A stretch of 64,000 nt of DNA from Haloplanus sp. CK5-1 (GCF_037201915.1 NZ_CP147505.1:1612001-1676000), one strand, 5' to 3'. Shown: positions 43,124 to 52,029, numbered from the stretch's first letter. Notes: generated from the sequence alone by a model not told the origin. A program made the numbers and translations.

Positions 43124-44056
43124 ATGAGTCACCAGTTGCCTGACGTACAGGCAAGCCAACCCGACGTGACCGTCGGGCTCAGTCAGGTCGGCGTGACCGG
43201 GGTCGAGAAACTCGTCAAACTCGACCGGAACGGGCAGCGCCCGATCGTGCTGATGGCGGAGTTCGAAGTGTTCGTCGACCTGCCCAGCGGCCGCAAGGGG
43301 ATCGACATGAGCCGGAACATGCAGGTGATCGACGAGACTCTAGAGGCGGCCGTCTCGGAACCGTCCTACCGCGTCGAGGAGGTGTGTGGCGACGTGGCCG
43401 AACGCCTCCTCGAGAAACACGAGTACACCTCGACCGCCGAGGTCCGGATGGAGGCCGACTACGTCACCCGCGAGCAGACGCCAGCGTCGGGGCTCGACAC
43501 TCAGAACACCGCGACGATCATCGCGGGGGCCGTCGCCACCGAGGAGGGGACCAGGGAAGAGATCGGTGCACGCGTCACCGGGATGACGGTCTGCCCCTGT
43601 TCGCAGGGGATGTCGGAGTCGCGGGCCCGCGAGACGCTCGCCAGCCTCGGCGTCGACGACGAGACGACCGAGGCGTTCCTCGACGAGGTGCCCCAACCGG
43701 GTCACTCCCAGCGGGGTCACGCGACGCTGACGATCACGAGCGAGGGCTCGCCCGACGTGGACCTCCGGGACGTGATCGACGTGGCTCGCGACGCGATGAG
43801 CGCCCGCATCTACAACCTCGCGAAGCGCCCCGACGAGGACCACATGACCTACCACGCCCACGCCAACGCGAAGTTCGTCGAGGACTGCGTGCGGTCGCTC
43901 GCCGAGTCCGTCGTCGAGGAGTTCGACCACCTCGCCGACGACACCGTGATCCACATGAAGCAGTCGAACGACGAGTCGATCCACCAGCACAACGCCCACG
44001 CGGAACGCGAACTCTCCCTGGAGGCGCTCCGAGAAGAAGTCGGATTCGAGGGGTAA
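43124..44056 (+). CDS. mptA: GTP cyclohydrolase MptA (archaeal FolE2)
   Basis: A 310-residue Fe(II)-dependent GTP cyclohydrolase IV that starts pterin synthesis in archaea (7,8-dihydroneopterin 2',3'-cyclic phosphate). Markers: the N-terminal [20 protein letters not shown], the Cys/His metal region [13 protein letters not shown] and [14 protein letters not shown], and [15 protein letters not shown]. Length and start are standard. It is convergent with the TrmB-type regulator gene, 4 bp apart. Confidence 0.94.
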   Translation: MSHQLPDVQASQPDVTVGLSQVGVTGVEKLVKLDRNGQRPIVLMAEFEVFVDLPSGRKGIDMSRNMQVIDETLEAAVSEPSYRVEEVCGDVAERLLEKHEYTSTAEVRMEADYVTREQTPASGLDTQNTATIIAGAVATEEGTREEIGARVTGMTVCPCSQGMSESRARETLASLGVDDETTEAFLDEVPQPGHSQRGHATLTITSEGSPDVDLRDVIDVARDAMSARIYNLAKRPDEDHMTYHAHANAKFVEDCVRSLAESVVEEFDHLADDTVIHMKQSNDESIHQHNAHAERELSLEALREEVGFEG

Positions 44057-44060
44057 CGCG

Positions 44061-44873
44061 TCAGGCGTCGTCGGGATCGAGGGGCGTCGAGTCGGCCCAC
44101 TGCCGGTCGAAGACGTCCCGGGCGTCGTCGGCGAACGCCGCGTCCTTGAAGTCGATCATGGCGAGCGTCTCGCCGGGATCGAGTGGGTTCGGCACCTCGA
44201 TACACACCTCCACGTCGTCGACGAGCGTGAACGTGCCGTCGATGGCCGTCGACGCGCGGGACTCGTATCCGTCCCGCTCCGAGAGGCGGTTCGCGTAGGC
44301 CTCGCTGAGGTCGTCGGAGACGGTGTCGAGGAGCGCGGGGTGGATGAGGACCGACACCGTCACGCCCCGGTCCAGCGCCGCCTCGAACGCTTCGAGGGCC
44401 CGCTTACCGACCACGCCGAGGTCGACCTGGGTAGAGGGCACTCCGGCGACGTGCCGGATACGGTCGTCGGCGGCGGAGAGGCGTTCGAGCAACAGGTCGA
44501 CTGTCTCCTCGGGGCCGACGGCGGCCGTCCAGAACTGTTCGTCGACGGCGTCGGCGGCATCGAGGTCACCGACCAAGTCGTCGGCGACGGCCTCGTAGCG
44601 CTCGGCCTGCTGGTCGAGTTCGCGCTTGCGCGCCTCGACGAGGCGATCCAGTGCGGCCTCGGGTTCGACCGCGACGTACTTCTTCGGGCGACTCGCCGCC
44701 TGACTCCGGACGAGGCCGCTGCCCTCCAGTCCGTTGAGGACGTCGTAGATCCGTCCCATGGGCACGCCGCTCGCGTTCGACAACTCCTTGGCCGTTGTCG
44801 GGCCGTGGTCGAGGAGCGTCCGATACGTCTGGGACTCGTACTCGGACAGCCCGAGGTCACGGAGCGAGGCCAT
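44061..44873 (-). CDS. TrmB-family transcription regulator
   Basis: A 270-residue regulator. The TrmB winged helix (LGLSEYESQTYRTLLDHGPTTAKELSNASGVPMGRIYDVLNGLE) covers residues about 6-55, then a coiled coil with RKRELDQQAERYEAVADDL, and a PLD-like C-terminal effector domain with the VTVSVLIHPALLD strand. In haloarchaea such proteins control sugar or redox genes. No sugar transporter is adjacent, so the target is unknown. Start ATG 44873. Confidence 0.88.
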   Translation of the reverse strand: MASLRDLGLSEYESQTYRTLLDHGPTTAKELSNASGVPMGRIYDVLNGLEGSGLVRSQAASRPKKYVAVEPEAALDRLVEARKRELDQQAERYEAVADDLVGDLDAADAVDEQFWTAAVGPEETVDLLLERLSAADDRIRHVAGVPSTQVDLGVVGKRALEAFEAALDRGVTVSVLIHPALLDTVSDDLSEAYANRLSERDGYESRASTAIDGTFTLVDDVEVCIEVPNPLDPGETLAMIDFKDAAFADDARDVFDRQWADSTPLDPDDA

Positions 44874-44914
44874 ACGCGAGGCTGATGGTCGACGGACAAA
44901 AACGAACCGCTCGT

Positions 44915-46504
44915 TTACTCGACGAGCGTGGCGACACAGTCGACGAGGTCGGACGGCGTCGTCACGGTTCGCGAGCGCTCGCCCACGCGGACGACGGCGG
45001 TCCCGGGATCGGCGTCCTCGGCGGCGGGCCGGACGACCTTCTCGTGGTCGGCGACACGGAGGGCAGCGCGGTGGAGGTCACTCCCGGGGCCGGGATCGGT
45101 CGCAACGGAGATCACCAGCGGGTCGCGACACAGGCGAGCGGCGACGGAGCCGTAGCCGGCGACACGGACGCCGAACCGATCCCACGCACCGGCGAACGCG
45201 CCGACCGCCTCGCTCGCGACATCGCGGTACCGGTCGTCACCCGTCAGGATCGACAGGTCGAGCAGGGCGTCGGCCATCTCGACGTTGTCGTCGAGTGGTC
45301 GGAGCGGGCGGTCGAGTAGCCCCGATCCCTCGGCCGGTCCGTCGCGGAAACAGCCGTCGGCGAACAGGGCCTCGACGGTGCGGTCGGCGACGTCCCGGGC
45401 CACCGCGAGGGCGTCGGCGTCGCCGAGGACCTGCGCCGCGCGGACGCCGGCGGCGACCGTCCGTGCCCCGTCGGACAGCAGGAGCGTCGGGGCGTCGGCG
45501 TCCACGTGGTGGCGGACGACGCCGTCGTCGACGAACGTCGAGCGGAGCGTCGAGAGCGTCCGGCGGGCGTACTCGCGGGGACGGTCGGCGTCGGTGTACG
45601 ACGAGAGGACGAGCAGGGCGTCGACCGCGAGGGCGTTCGAGTCGGCGAAGGCCGTCAGGTCCGTCCGGGGTTCGCCGTCGTCAGCGGGCCCCTGACTCCC
45701 GCCGAACGCCGATCCGTTCCAGAGCACGTCGATCAGGTAGTCGACGGTTCGCTCGGCCCGGTCGCGGTAGTGCTCCTCGCCGGTGTAGCAATAGGCGTGG
45801 GCGAACGCCCGCACGAGTGCGGCGTTGTCCGCGAGGAGTTTCGCGCGGTCGGGGTCGGACCAGTCCCGACCCCGGGCGTAGCGGTAGAAGCCGCCACGCT
45901 CCTCGTCGAACAGGCCGCGGGCGACGGCGTCTACGGTCTGCCGGGCCTTCACGGGGTCGCGCTTGAGCGCGAACTCGATGGTTCGGGGCAGGGGAAACTT
46001 GGGTGTGTCGCCCCAGCCGCCGTTCTCGGCGTCGAACGCCTCGTCGAGTCGGCCGGCGAGGTGTTCCTCGATGCGGTCGGTCACCGCCCCCGACGGCGGC
46101 GGGTCGCCGGCGAGCGACCGCGGGACCCGGCCGGCGTCGAACCCGCTCTCGTCCCAGCGCTCGCGTACCCGGTCGATCACCTGTCGCATGCCGTCGGGGC
46201 CGAGAAAGCCCGCGCCGGCGATGCGGTCGCCGTCGGGCGTACAGAACACCGTCGACGGGAAGCCGCCGACGTTGTACCGCTCCCGGACCCGCGGGTGGCG
46301 GTCCACGTCGACGCGGACGGGCACGAACCCGTCGTTCAGGTTGGCCGCGATCCGTGGCTCGGCGTACGTCCGGGCGTCCATCTCGTGACACTCCCCACAC
46401 CACGTCGCCGTCAGGGCGAGCAGTACGGGCGACCCCCGGTCGCGGGCTTCGGCGAACGACTCGTCGCCCCACGACCGCCACTCAACGCGCGTGCCCTCGG
46501 TCAT
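44915..46504 (-). CDS. YyaL/SSP411-type protein: thioredoxin-like plus alpha/alpha six-barrel
   Basis: A 529-residue protein. Residues about 1-115 are a DUF255 thioredoxin-like domain with WCGECHEMDA (CxxC) and FPSTVFCTPDG. The rest is an alpha/alpha toroid resembling the N-acylglucosamine epimerase or glycosidase fold (KFPLPRTIEFALKRDPV, GGFYRYARGRDWSDPDRAKLL). Full YyaL proteins are about 650-720 residues, so this is a shorter version. Role unknown, perhaps redox-linked carbohydrate metabolism. Downstream of the TrmB-type gene on the same strand only by reading order: it would be transcribed first. Confidence 0.84.
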   Translation of the reverse strand: MTEGTRVEWRSWGDESFAEARDRGSPVLLALTATWCGECHEMDARTYAEPRIAANLNDGFVPVRVDVDRHPRVRERYNVGGFPSTVFCTPDGDRIAGAGFLGPDGMRQVIDRVRERWDESGFDAGRVPRSLAGDPPPSGAVTDRIEEHLAGRLDEAFDAENGGWGDTPKFPLPRTIEFALKRDPVKARQTVDAVARGLFDEERGGFYRYARGRDWSDPDRAKLLADNAALVRAFAHAYCYTGEEHYRDRAERTVDYLIDVLWNGSAFGGSQGPADDGEPRTDLTAFADSNALAVDALLVLSSYTDADRPREYARRTLSTLRSTFVDDGVVRHHVDADAPTLLLSDGARTVAAGVRAAQVLGDADALAVARDVADRTVEALFADGCFRDGPAEGSGLLDRPLRPLDDNVEMADALLDLSILTGDDRYRDVASEAVGAFAGAWDRFGVRVAGYGSVAARLCRDPLVISVATDPGPGSDLHRAALRVADHEKVVRPAAEDADPGTAVVRVGERSRTVTTPSDLVDCVATLVE

Positions 46505-46594
46505 AGCGTCACTCGGGGACGGGCGGGCCTAAGCCCTTCGTCGTCCGACCCGCGCGTCAAAAGGGCTATGAGTGGGCCGCCGGTAGTGGGCGGT

Positions 46595-47074
46595 ATGCGC
46601 CTGCGCTGGGTGTTCGCGCTCCTGTTGCTCATCCCCTTGGCCGACGCCCTGTTGCTCGTCGTCGTCGCCGACGCCGTCGGCGCGCCGGTGACCGTCGCAC
46701 TGGTCGTTCTCACCGGACTGATCGGTATGTTGCTGGTCCGAGCGGAGGGGCGACACACGATCAACAGCCTCCAGCGACGGCTCGCGACGGGCGAGGTGCC
46801 GACGAAGGAACTCATGGACGGTGGCCTGCTCATCGCCGCGGGTGCGTTCCTGCTCACGCCCGGCCTCGTGACCGACGCCATCGGCTTCCTGCTCGGCGTC
46901 CCGCTGACGCGGGCACCGATCCGGGCGGTTCTCGAACGACTCGTGGTGCGGCCGTACCTGGACCGCAAGAGCGGTGGCTTCGTCACCGGCGGCGTCTACA
47001 CGGCCGGGTTCCCGAACGACGACGAGGACGTCTACGACGTGGACGGCGGTTCCTATCGCGTCGACGACGAGTAG
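46595..47074 (+). CDS. fxsA: FxsA-family membrane protein
   Basis: A 159-residue protein with helices at about 3-24, 29-47 and 78-104. FALLLLIPLADALLLVVVADAVG, the GxxxMLLVRAEG turn and DGGLLIAAGAFLLTPGLVTDAIGFLL are the FxsA signature. The tail (DDEDVYDVDGGSYRVDDE) is acidic. ATG 46595 is preferred to ATG 46568 because TCAAAAGGG lies 25-35 bp before it. FxsA modulates phage exclusion in E. coli, but its general role is unknown. Confidence 0.85.
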   Translation: MRLRWVFALLLLIPLADALLLVVVADAVGAPVTVALVVLTGLIGMLLVRAEGRHTINSLQRRLATGEVPTKELMDGGLLIAAGAFLLTPGLVTDAIGFLLGVPLTRAPIRAVLERLVVRPYLDRKSGGFVTGGVYTAGFPNDDEDVYDVDGGSYRVDDE

Positions 47075-47130
47075 AGCGCGAACGGAAACGCTTAAACTCC
47101 CGACCGGGCAACGGTTGAATGCGCTCACCT

Positions 47131-47204
47131 GGGCCAATAGCTCAGTCAGGTTGAGCGCTCGGCTGATAACCGGGAGGTCCGCGGTTCAAATCCGTGTTGG
47201 CCCA
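47131..47204 (+). tRNA. tRNA-Ile (GAT)
   Basis: 74 nt cloverleaf: acceptor GGGCCAA/TTGGCCC, D arm with GCTC...GAGC, anticodon stem CTCGG/CCGGG enclosing CTGATAA (anticodon GAT), T arm with GGTTCAAATCC, discriminator A. CCA is not encoded. Confidence 0.95.
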
Positions 47205-47337
47205 CCTTTCAGACGGTCTCCGACCGTCGCTGGGGCCACAACTCCCCAGCCAACTCATCTCTGTTCCTACACACCTCGGAGACGCGTCACCGTACCGGGG
47301 GTTCCGAGTGCGTCGTAGGACCTGCGGGTCGTCGTCG

Positions 47338-47763
47338 CTATCGAGTGATCAAGACGATACTCAGCCCAGCGAACGCGATTCCGGCGAACTTCGTCAGCGT
47401 GACCTCGTCTCCGAGGACAGCCATGCTGATGATGGCCGCGACGACGAAGTACATCGCACCGAGCGTGGCGACTATCGTCGTCGATCCGTGGGAGAAGCCG
47501 ATGTACATCGAGATGAGGCCGGCTCCGGTGAACAACCCGGCCACGCCGGCGAGCAGTCCACCTCTCGCCGTGACGGCGAGTGACGCGTCCGAAACGAGGA
47601 GGAACCCGAGTGCGAGGAGGCCCGCCACGAGATACGAGATCGCGGCCGCCGTCCTCGGGTCGATGGACTCCGACGCGGCATTGCCCAAAACCGTCCAGAT
47701 TCCCCACGTCACCATCGTAATCGACCCGAACAGGATGCCGGAATCGACTTCGACGAATCCCAT
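47338..47763 (-). CDS. Half-size EamA/DMT-family transporter
   Basis: A 141-residue membrane protein with five hydrophobic helices, one repeat of the drug/metabolite transporter fold: GILFGSITMVTWGIWTVLGN, AISYLVAGLLALGFLLV, and GATLGAMYFVVAAIISMAVLGDEVT-type C-terminal helices. Full EamA proteins have ten helices; single-repeat versions act as homodimers or as pairs (EmrE-like). Start at ATG 47763 with TTTAA 25 bp upstream. Confidence 0.82.
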   Translation of the reverse strand: MGFVEVDSGILFGSITMVTWGIWTVLGNAASESIDPRTAAAISYLVAGLLALGFLLVSDASLAVTARGGLLAGVAGLFTGAGLISMYIGFSHGSTTIVATLGAMYFVVAAIISMAVLGDEVTLTKFAGIAFAGLSIVLITR

Positions 47764-48056
47764 CGGTGACCGGTTCGCAGCGGCGGTTAAATAAACCGGT
47801 GCTAATCACGACCGATCTTTAACACGACCGCCACTGCGCGGGACTTCGTCGCCGGGCCGGGGTGGACGTGCAGGCGGCCCCGGCGAGTCCCGCACCTGCC
47901 CGTGTCGACGGCGGCGGCAGTGCGTCGAGGGGCGGTGGGGCTCTCCGCGAGCCACGCGTTCGCTCGTCGAGTCACGGGCGTGACGTGTCCGTCACATCGT
48001 CCGAACGCCGACCGACGCGATACATCCATCACCCCGCGGCCGGTAACCGAGAGTCG
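47764..48056. other. Intergenic spacer (~290 bp), nothing recognised
   Basis: Divergent region between the EamA-like and ROK genes. Contains TATA-like TTAAATAAA and TTTAACACG near 47786-47825. A minus-strand reading frame here has Cys and His residues but resembles no family I know; I do not call a gene. Confidence 0.4.
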
Positions 48057-49013
48057 ATGACACACCTCCTCGGGATCGACATCGGCGGTACGAACCTCCG
48101 GGCGGCCGTCGCGGACTCCGATGGAACCGTCGTCGGGCGCGCGGAACGATCGACGCCGGCCGGGAGCGACGCGATCACCGAGGCGACCCTCGGCCTCGTC
48201 GACCGCGCCTGTGCGGACGCCAGGGTCGACGCGAGCGACACCGTCGCCGCGGGGATCGGATCGATGGGTCCCATCGACCGGGCGGCGGGGACGCTCGTCG
48301 ACCCGCCGAACGCCCAGGGGATCGACGAACCGGTCCGTCTCGTCGAACCGCTCCGGGATCGACTCGGCACCGACGCGGTGGAACTCCACAACGACGCGAC
48401 CTGTGGTGCGATCGCGGAGCGGGCGGCCGGGATGGCCGAGAACCTGGTGTATCTCACGCTCTCGACCGGGATCGGGGCTGGGGCAGTCGTCGACGGGGAT
48501 GTCCTCGTCGGCGCGGGCGGCAACGCCGCCGAGATCGGTCACGTGACGGTCGATCCGCGGGGACGGCTGACGTGTGGCTGTGGCGGCGACGGGCACTGGG
48601 AGGCGTACTGTGGGGGGAAGAACGTCCCCCGGTACGCGGCGCACCTCCGGCGGGAGTCGGGGGACGGGATCGAGACCGACCTCCCCGCCGACGCGTCGGC
48701 GTTCACGGCGAAGGCGGTATTCGACCGCGCCGGCGACGATGACGACCTGGCCGACCTGGTCGTCGAACGGATCGGCCGGTGGAACGCCATCGGGGTCGCG
48801 GCCGCGGTCCAAGCGTTCGCGCCGACCCGGATCGTCCTCGGCGGCGCTGTCGCACTCGAGAACCCGGACGCGATCCTCGACCCGATCCGCGAGGGCATCC
48901 CGAGGCGGGTGTCGATCGATCCCCCGGAGATCGGACTGACGGACCTCGGCGCGGACGCCGTCCTCCAAGGAGCGGTGATGATCGCTCGCCGCCGCGCGGA
49001 CCGGGCGGAGTGA
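48057..49013 (+). CDS. ROK-family sugar kinase (glucokinase-like)
   Basis: A 318-residue protein of the ROK family. ATP site GIDIGGTNLRAAVADS (residues 6-21), catalytic Asp in ELHNDATCGAIAE, second phosphate motif LSTGIGAGAVVDG, and the ROK zinc motif EIGHVTVDPRGRLTCGCGGDGHWEAYCGG with the three cysteines. The C-terminal GG motif is RIVLGGAVAL. Zinc site and length fit a glucokinase, though other hexoses are possible. Start ATG 48057 (MTHLLGIDIGG). Confidence 0.9.
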   Translation: MTHLLGIDIGGTNLRAAVADSDGTVVGRAERSTPAGSDAITEATLGLVDRACADARVDASDTVAAGIGSMGPIDRAAGTLVDPPNAQGIDEPVRLVEPLRDRLGTDAVELHNDATCGAIAERAAGMAENLVYLTLSTGIGAGAVVDGDVLVGAGGNAAEIGHVTVDPRGRLTCGCGGDGHWEAYCGGKNVPRYAAHLRRESGDGIETDLPADASAFTAKAVFDRAGDDDDLADLVVERIGRWNAIGVAAAVQAFAPTRIVLGGAVALENPDAILDPIREGIPRRVSIDPPEIGLTDLGADAVLQGAVMIARRRADRAE

Positions 49014-49245
49014 CGACCCGCCGGACCCGCGTGTCCGGTCGGCCGCAACGTTCATATTGTGGTGTGTTGTACCATGTCGTGGAGGGTGATGACGGAGTCT
49101 ACCGACCGACAACACCACTCGCGACATGCCGCACAGTCGCCGGACCGGCCATCCGGCGAGGACCGTCCGTCTTCTCGTCCACCCCACACCCTTCGTTCGC
49201 GAACCCAGAACCGTTAACAGTCCGTTCGTCCGAATCGACGGGACG

Positions 49246-50001
49246 ATGGGAACGTTACTGGCAGTGCTTGGCCTCGTCGCCGACGTTGGATACGACCTCC
49301 GACGGCTCCACGGACTGTGGATGGCGCTTGCCTTCCCACAGCTTCGCGACTCGCATCCGGTCGTGAATCGTTGGACACCACGGACGACGGGACAGCAGTT
49401 GGCGTATCGGGCGTGGGCGGTCCTCGGCGGCGTGGGGCTGTTCGTCGGCTACCCCCTCGCGGTTCTCGGACTGCTCGTCCGGTTCAACGTCCGGCGCGTC
49501 GACCGGACGACGACGCGGTTGGGGGGCATCGGCACCGTCCTCCTGGCGATACTCGTCTGGGGCGGGCTGACCGTTCTGGCGCGCGCCCGGTTCTCACCCG
49601 AAGGGTTCTTGGCCGTCGCCGCCGCCGGATCGGTCGCCGTCGTCTCGACGGTCCTCGCGCTCCTCTTCGGGCGACTCGGCGGGCGGCTGACGAGCGTGTT
49701 CGTCGCCTACCCCTTCGGCGTCGTCGCCGTCTTCCTCCCGCCGGTGGTGGCGGCGCTCTACTCCCCGACGCTCGCGAGCGTCGTCTTTCCCCGGAGTGAG
49801 ACGGTCGCGGTGTGGCTCCTCGACGGCCTACTCGCCTACGGTGGGCTCGACACCGTCCTCCGGGAGCGCTTCGAACTCGTCGGCTTCGGCTACGTCGCGA
49901 TGTGGGGGTCGCTCGCGGTACCCGTCGGCTGGGCGTTCGGCGTCCTCGTGACGCTCGCCAACCTCGTCCGGCCGACCGACGACGACCCGGACGACGGGTG
50001 A
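49246..50001 (+). CDS. Polytopic membrane protein, unknown
   Basis: A 251-residue protein from ATG 49246 (MGTLLAVLGLVADVGYDLRRL) with about seven hydrophobic helices after residue 45, and a short acidic tail (TDDDPDDG). An upstream extension in the same frame is basic and Pro-rich and was not included; CCGTTAACAG at 49210 gives a promoter of about the right spacing. No family recognised. The 230 bp before it hold no other gene I can support. Confidence 0.65.
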   Translation: MGTLLAVLGLVADVGYDLRRLHGLWMALAFPQLRDSHPVVNRWTPRTTGQQLAYRAWAVLGGVGLFVGYPLAVLGLLVRFNVRRVDRTTTRLGGIGTVLLAILVWGGLTVLARARFSPEGFLAVAAAGSVAVVSTVLALLFGRLGGRLTSVFVAYPFGVVAVFLPPVVAALYSPTLASVVFPRSETVAVWLLDGLLAYGGLDTVLRERFELVGFGYVAMWGSLAVPVGWAFGVLVTLANLVRPTDDDPDDG

Positions 50002-50062
50002 GCCGAGACGGGATGGACACCTCCAAGGCCACCGAGCGACTGGTCGGGGTGTGGTCGTCATC

Positions 50063-50200
50063 GTGACCTGCGAGGAGTGCGGGCGGGGCTACTCACACAC
50101 CCGGTTCGTCGGCGACGCCGACCGCCACGGCGCACGGCCGATCCAGTGCCCGAACTGCTACGCGTACCTCGGGCGCACCGAACAGGGTTCGGAGTCCTGA
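50063..50200 (+). CDS. Zinc-ribbon microprotein
   Basis: A 45-residue frame from GTG 50063: (V)TCEECGRGYSHTRFVGDAD then RPIQCPNCYAYLGRTEQ. Two Cys pairs (CEEC and CPNC) about 23 residues apart form one zinc ribbon. The next upstream ATG belongs to another frame, so the GTG, or a GTG at 50051, is the start. The composition and motif spacing are typical of haloarchaeal small zinc proteins. Not detected by length filters because it is under 60 residues. Confidence 0.6.
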   Translation: MTCEECGRGYSHTRFVGDADRHGARPIQCPNCYAYLGRTEQGSES

Positions 50201-50257
50201 CGCCGGCGACGGACGGGGGCGCCGTCGCTCCTCGCTCGTGGTGTCGGCCGGAAGATA

Positions 50258-50335
50258 GTGGGACGTGGATTCGAACCACGCGGGCTCGCTCCACCCGTCG
50301 CTCGCCCTCTCGTTCAAATCAGCTACACGAACCAC
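50258..50335 (-). other. tRNA T-arm remnant with inverted copy
   Basis: On the minus strand the end GCGTGGTTCGAATCCACGTCCCAC looks like the T arm and 3' acceptor of a tRNA, but the 5' half lacks D and anticodon arms and instead carries TGATTTGAACGAG, an inverted T-arm-like sequence. No anticodon can be placed. It lies 7 bp from the 3' end of tRNA-Met. Confidence 0.55.
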
Positions 50336-50341
50336 AAAACA

Positions 50342-50416
50342 TAGCGGGAAGTGGATTTGAACCACCGATCTCCGGGTTATGAGCCCGGCGGAATCTCCTG
50401 GCTATCCCATCCCGCT
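50342..50416 (-). tRNA. tRNA-Met (CAT), initiator type
   Basis: 75 nt on the minus strand: acceptor AGCGGGA/TCCCGCT, anticodon stem CCGGG/CCCGG around CTCATAA (anticodon CAT), T arm with GGTTCAAATCC, discriminator A. The three consecutive G-C pairs at the anticodon-stem base and the first A-T pair match archaeal initiator tRNA. Confidence 0.9.
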
Positions 50417-50512
50417 ACCGGACTCTACCTCCGAAGCGCCGTTAAGGGTTTTGAAATCACGACGGGGTGTCGTCGCCGAACGATTAATGAGACTTCGTGA
50501 CACAGACGGGGT

Positions 50513-50692
50513 ATGGTCGAAGCGTTCGTTAGACTGCTGTGCCCCGAGTGTGGAAAGGACTGGGAGGACGACCCGAGCGACCTCCCGGGTCACCGCAAGA
50601 ATTTCACCTGTTCGGGATGTCACGCGACGCGACGGCTCGCGGAGTTCATGCGGACGGAACGCGACCTGGAACTCGTCAAGCAGTTCGACTGA
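50513..50692 (+). CDS. Zinc-ribbon protein, small, conserved in haloarchaea
   Basis: A 59-residue protein from ATG 50513 (MVEAFVRLLCPECGKDWEDD). Two CxxC pairs (CPEC and CSGC) about 20 residues apart make a zinc ribbon; the C-terminal FMRTERDLELVKQFD is helical. Its stop directly adjoins the stop of the convergent aIF2-beta gene (TGA|TCA). Role unknown, perhaps in translation or RNA processing given its neighbours. Confidence 0.72.
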   Translation: MVEAFVRLLCPECGKDWEDDPSDLPGHRKNFTCSGCHATRRLAEFMRTERDLELVKQFD

Positions 50693-51100
50693 TCACAGGT
50701 CCGGAACGGCAGAGAGTGCACCGCAAGCGTCGCATTTCAACACCGTCGCGCCGCGCTCCTCGACCAGTCGCGTATCGGGAGAACCGCACTCCGAACACGT
50801 CACGAACGACTCGACGTACTCGTCGACGGCGTCCGCGACACGGGACTGCTTGAAGTCGCCGGTGAACCGGGCGCGTCCCCGGTCGTCGATGCCGGCGCTC
50901 GTCCCGAGTTCCGTCTGGAGGAACTTGAAGAGGTGGCTCCGGTCGCGATTCAGGCGGTCGTGTGTCTCCCCGAAGTTCTCGTAGATAGTTTCGTTGCCCT
51001 CGGATCGAACCGTGGGATCGGGCACCTGAAACCTGTCGGCGGAATCGGTGATCTCCGGTGTCTCGTCCAGGGCACGGTCGAGACTGTCTTCGTAATCCAT
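50693..51100 (-). CDS. eif2b: Translation initiation factor 2 subunit beta (aIF2-beta)
   Basis: A 135-residue factor. The core FKFLQTELGTSAGIDDRGRARFTGDFKQSRV matches the alpha/beta domain, and the C-terminal zinc ribbon is CSECGSPDTRLVEERGATVLKCDACG. Start ATG 51100 (MDYEDSLDRALDE) agrees with other haloarchaeal copies; an in-frame GTG at 51115 is less likely. It binds eIF2-gamma and helps Met-tRNA placement; the initiator tRNA gene is close by. Confidence 0.94.
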   Translation of the reverse strand: MDYEDSLDRALDETPEITDSADRFQVPDPTVRSEGNETIYENFGETHDRLNRDRSHLFKFLQTELGTSAGIDDRGRARFTGDFKQSRVADAVDEYVESFVTCSECGSPDTRLVEERGATVLKCDACGALSAVPDL

Positions 51101-51180
51101 GTCCACATCTGACACGGCGGCGGACTAAAACGTTTCAAAACGGCGTGAACCCCGGGTCGCATGTTAACCCAACTCAAGAT

Positions 51181-51192
51181 AATAATATAACC
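51181..51192 (+). promoter_or_regulatory. TATA-like box of the UPF0058 gene
   Basis: AATAATATAACC 25-36 bp before ATG 51217, one of the most AT-rich spots of the region. Confidence 0.55.
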
Positions 51193-51216
51193 TTCCACAC
51201 GCTACGAATGGTTGTT

Positions 51217-51450
51217 ATGAAAAAGCAGGAGCTCATTCACCTGCACGGCCTCCTGGCAGAGGTAGAAAAGCAGTGTTCGGCGTGGCACGACGGCGAGATC
51301 GATCTGACGGCCTACGAGGAGATGGGGGTGCGACCCACATCGATCCACAAATCGAAGACCGACCACAAGGCGGCTGTTTTCAAGTTGGCTACCGGGATCA
51401 CGACGTCCCTGGAGACGTCCGAGGAGCGCGTCGCTCCTCGCGCGGACTGA
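51217..51450 (+). CDS. UPF0058-family protein
   Basis: A 77-residue protein from ATG 51217 (MKKQELIHLHGLLAEVEKQC); an ATG three codons upstream is also possible. The KKQELIHLHGLL opening and the helical YEEMGVRPTSIHKSKTDHKAAVFKLA core are characteristic of this archaeal family; His residues may bind metal. Function is unknown. Confidence 0.88.
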   Translation: MKKQELIHLHGLLAEVEKQCSAWHDGEIDLTAYEEMGVRPTSIHKSKTDHKAAVFKLATGITTSLETSEERVAPRAD

Positions 51451-51504
51451 GTCACGAGGTGGTCTCCCACCGAACGCCCGACACGCCAGTGGCGACGCCG
51501 TGAC

Positions 51505-51945
51505 TCACTCGTCGACCAACTCCTCGAACTCGGGGATGAGGTCTTCGTCCCCGTCCTCGTCTTCGTCTTCGTCGGCGTCACTGTCGCTCGCGTCGTCCGT
51601 CGTCGCCTCGTCGTCGCTCCGCTCGACCTCCAGTATCGAGAGCGGGATGTTCTCCAGTCGTTGGCCGATCTCTTTCCGTGCGATGCGCGAGGCGTGTTCC
51701 TCCTGTTCGACGTTGAAGACGGTCATCTCCAACTCCAGTGCGACGAGGGCCTCGTCGGCGGCGATGAAGGCCGGCGGGAGTTCCTCACCCGACGGCGACG
51801 TCCGCGAACCCATGTCGATCTCGACGTAGTTGAGATCCGGATTCAGCATCTCGCCCGTCTTCGAGATGGCGATGCGGATCGCCTCGTCGGGAGTCTCGAC
51901 GTCGTACACCGGAACCGCTGCCTCGACGACGACTCGACAGTCCAT
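51505..51945 (-). CDS. UPF0212 (DUF555) family protein
   Basis: A 146-residue protein. The conserved part (MDCRVVVEAAVPVYDVETPDEAIRIAISKTGEMLN) and HASRIARKEIGQRLENIPLSILEVE match the euryarchaeal UPF0212 family; an acidic tail of about 30 residues (DDASDSDADEDEDEDGDED) is appended. Function unknown. Confidence 0.82.
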   Translation of the reverse strand: MDCRVVVEAAVPVYDVETPDEAIRIAISKTGEMLNPDLNYVEIDMGSRTSPSGEELPPAFIAADEALVALELEMTVFNVEQEEHASRIARKEIGQRLENIPLSILEVERSDDEATTDDASDSDADEDEDEDGDEDLIPEFEELVDE

Positions 51946-52029
51946 GCTACCGTACTTGTTCTTCCACCGTCATGAAGCTTCGGCCGGAGGGGAAGGATCG
52001 ACCATCCGAACGGCCAGTGTAGTTTAGAC

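Noticed and set aside
47802-48045. Minus-strand small Cys/His-containing frame as a zinc-finger gene
   Set aside because: Spacing of Cys/His does not match any zinc ribbon I know and the composition is shadow-like.
49074-49217. 47-codon plus-strand frame before the membrane protein at 49246
   Set aside because: Arg/Ser/Pro/His-rich with no pattern and no family resemblance, although a CATATTG sequence lies upstream.
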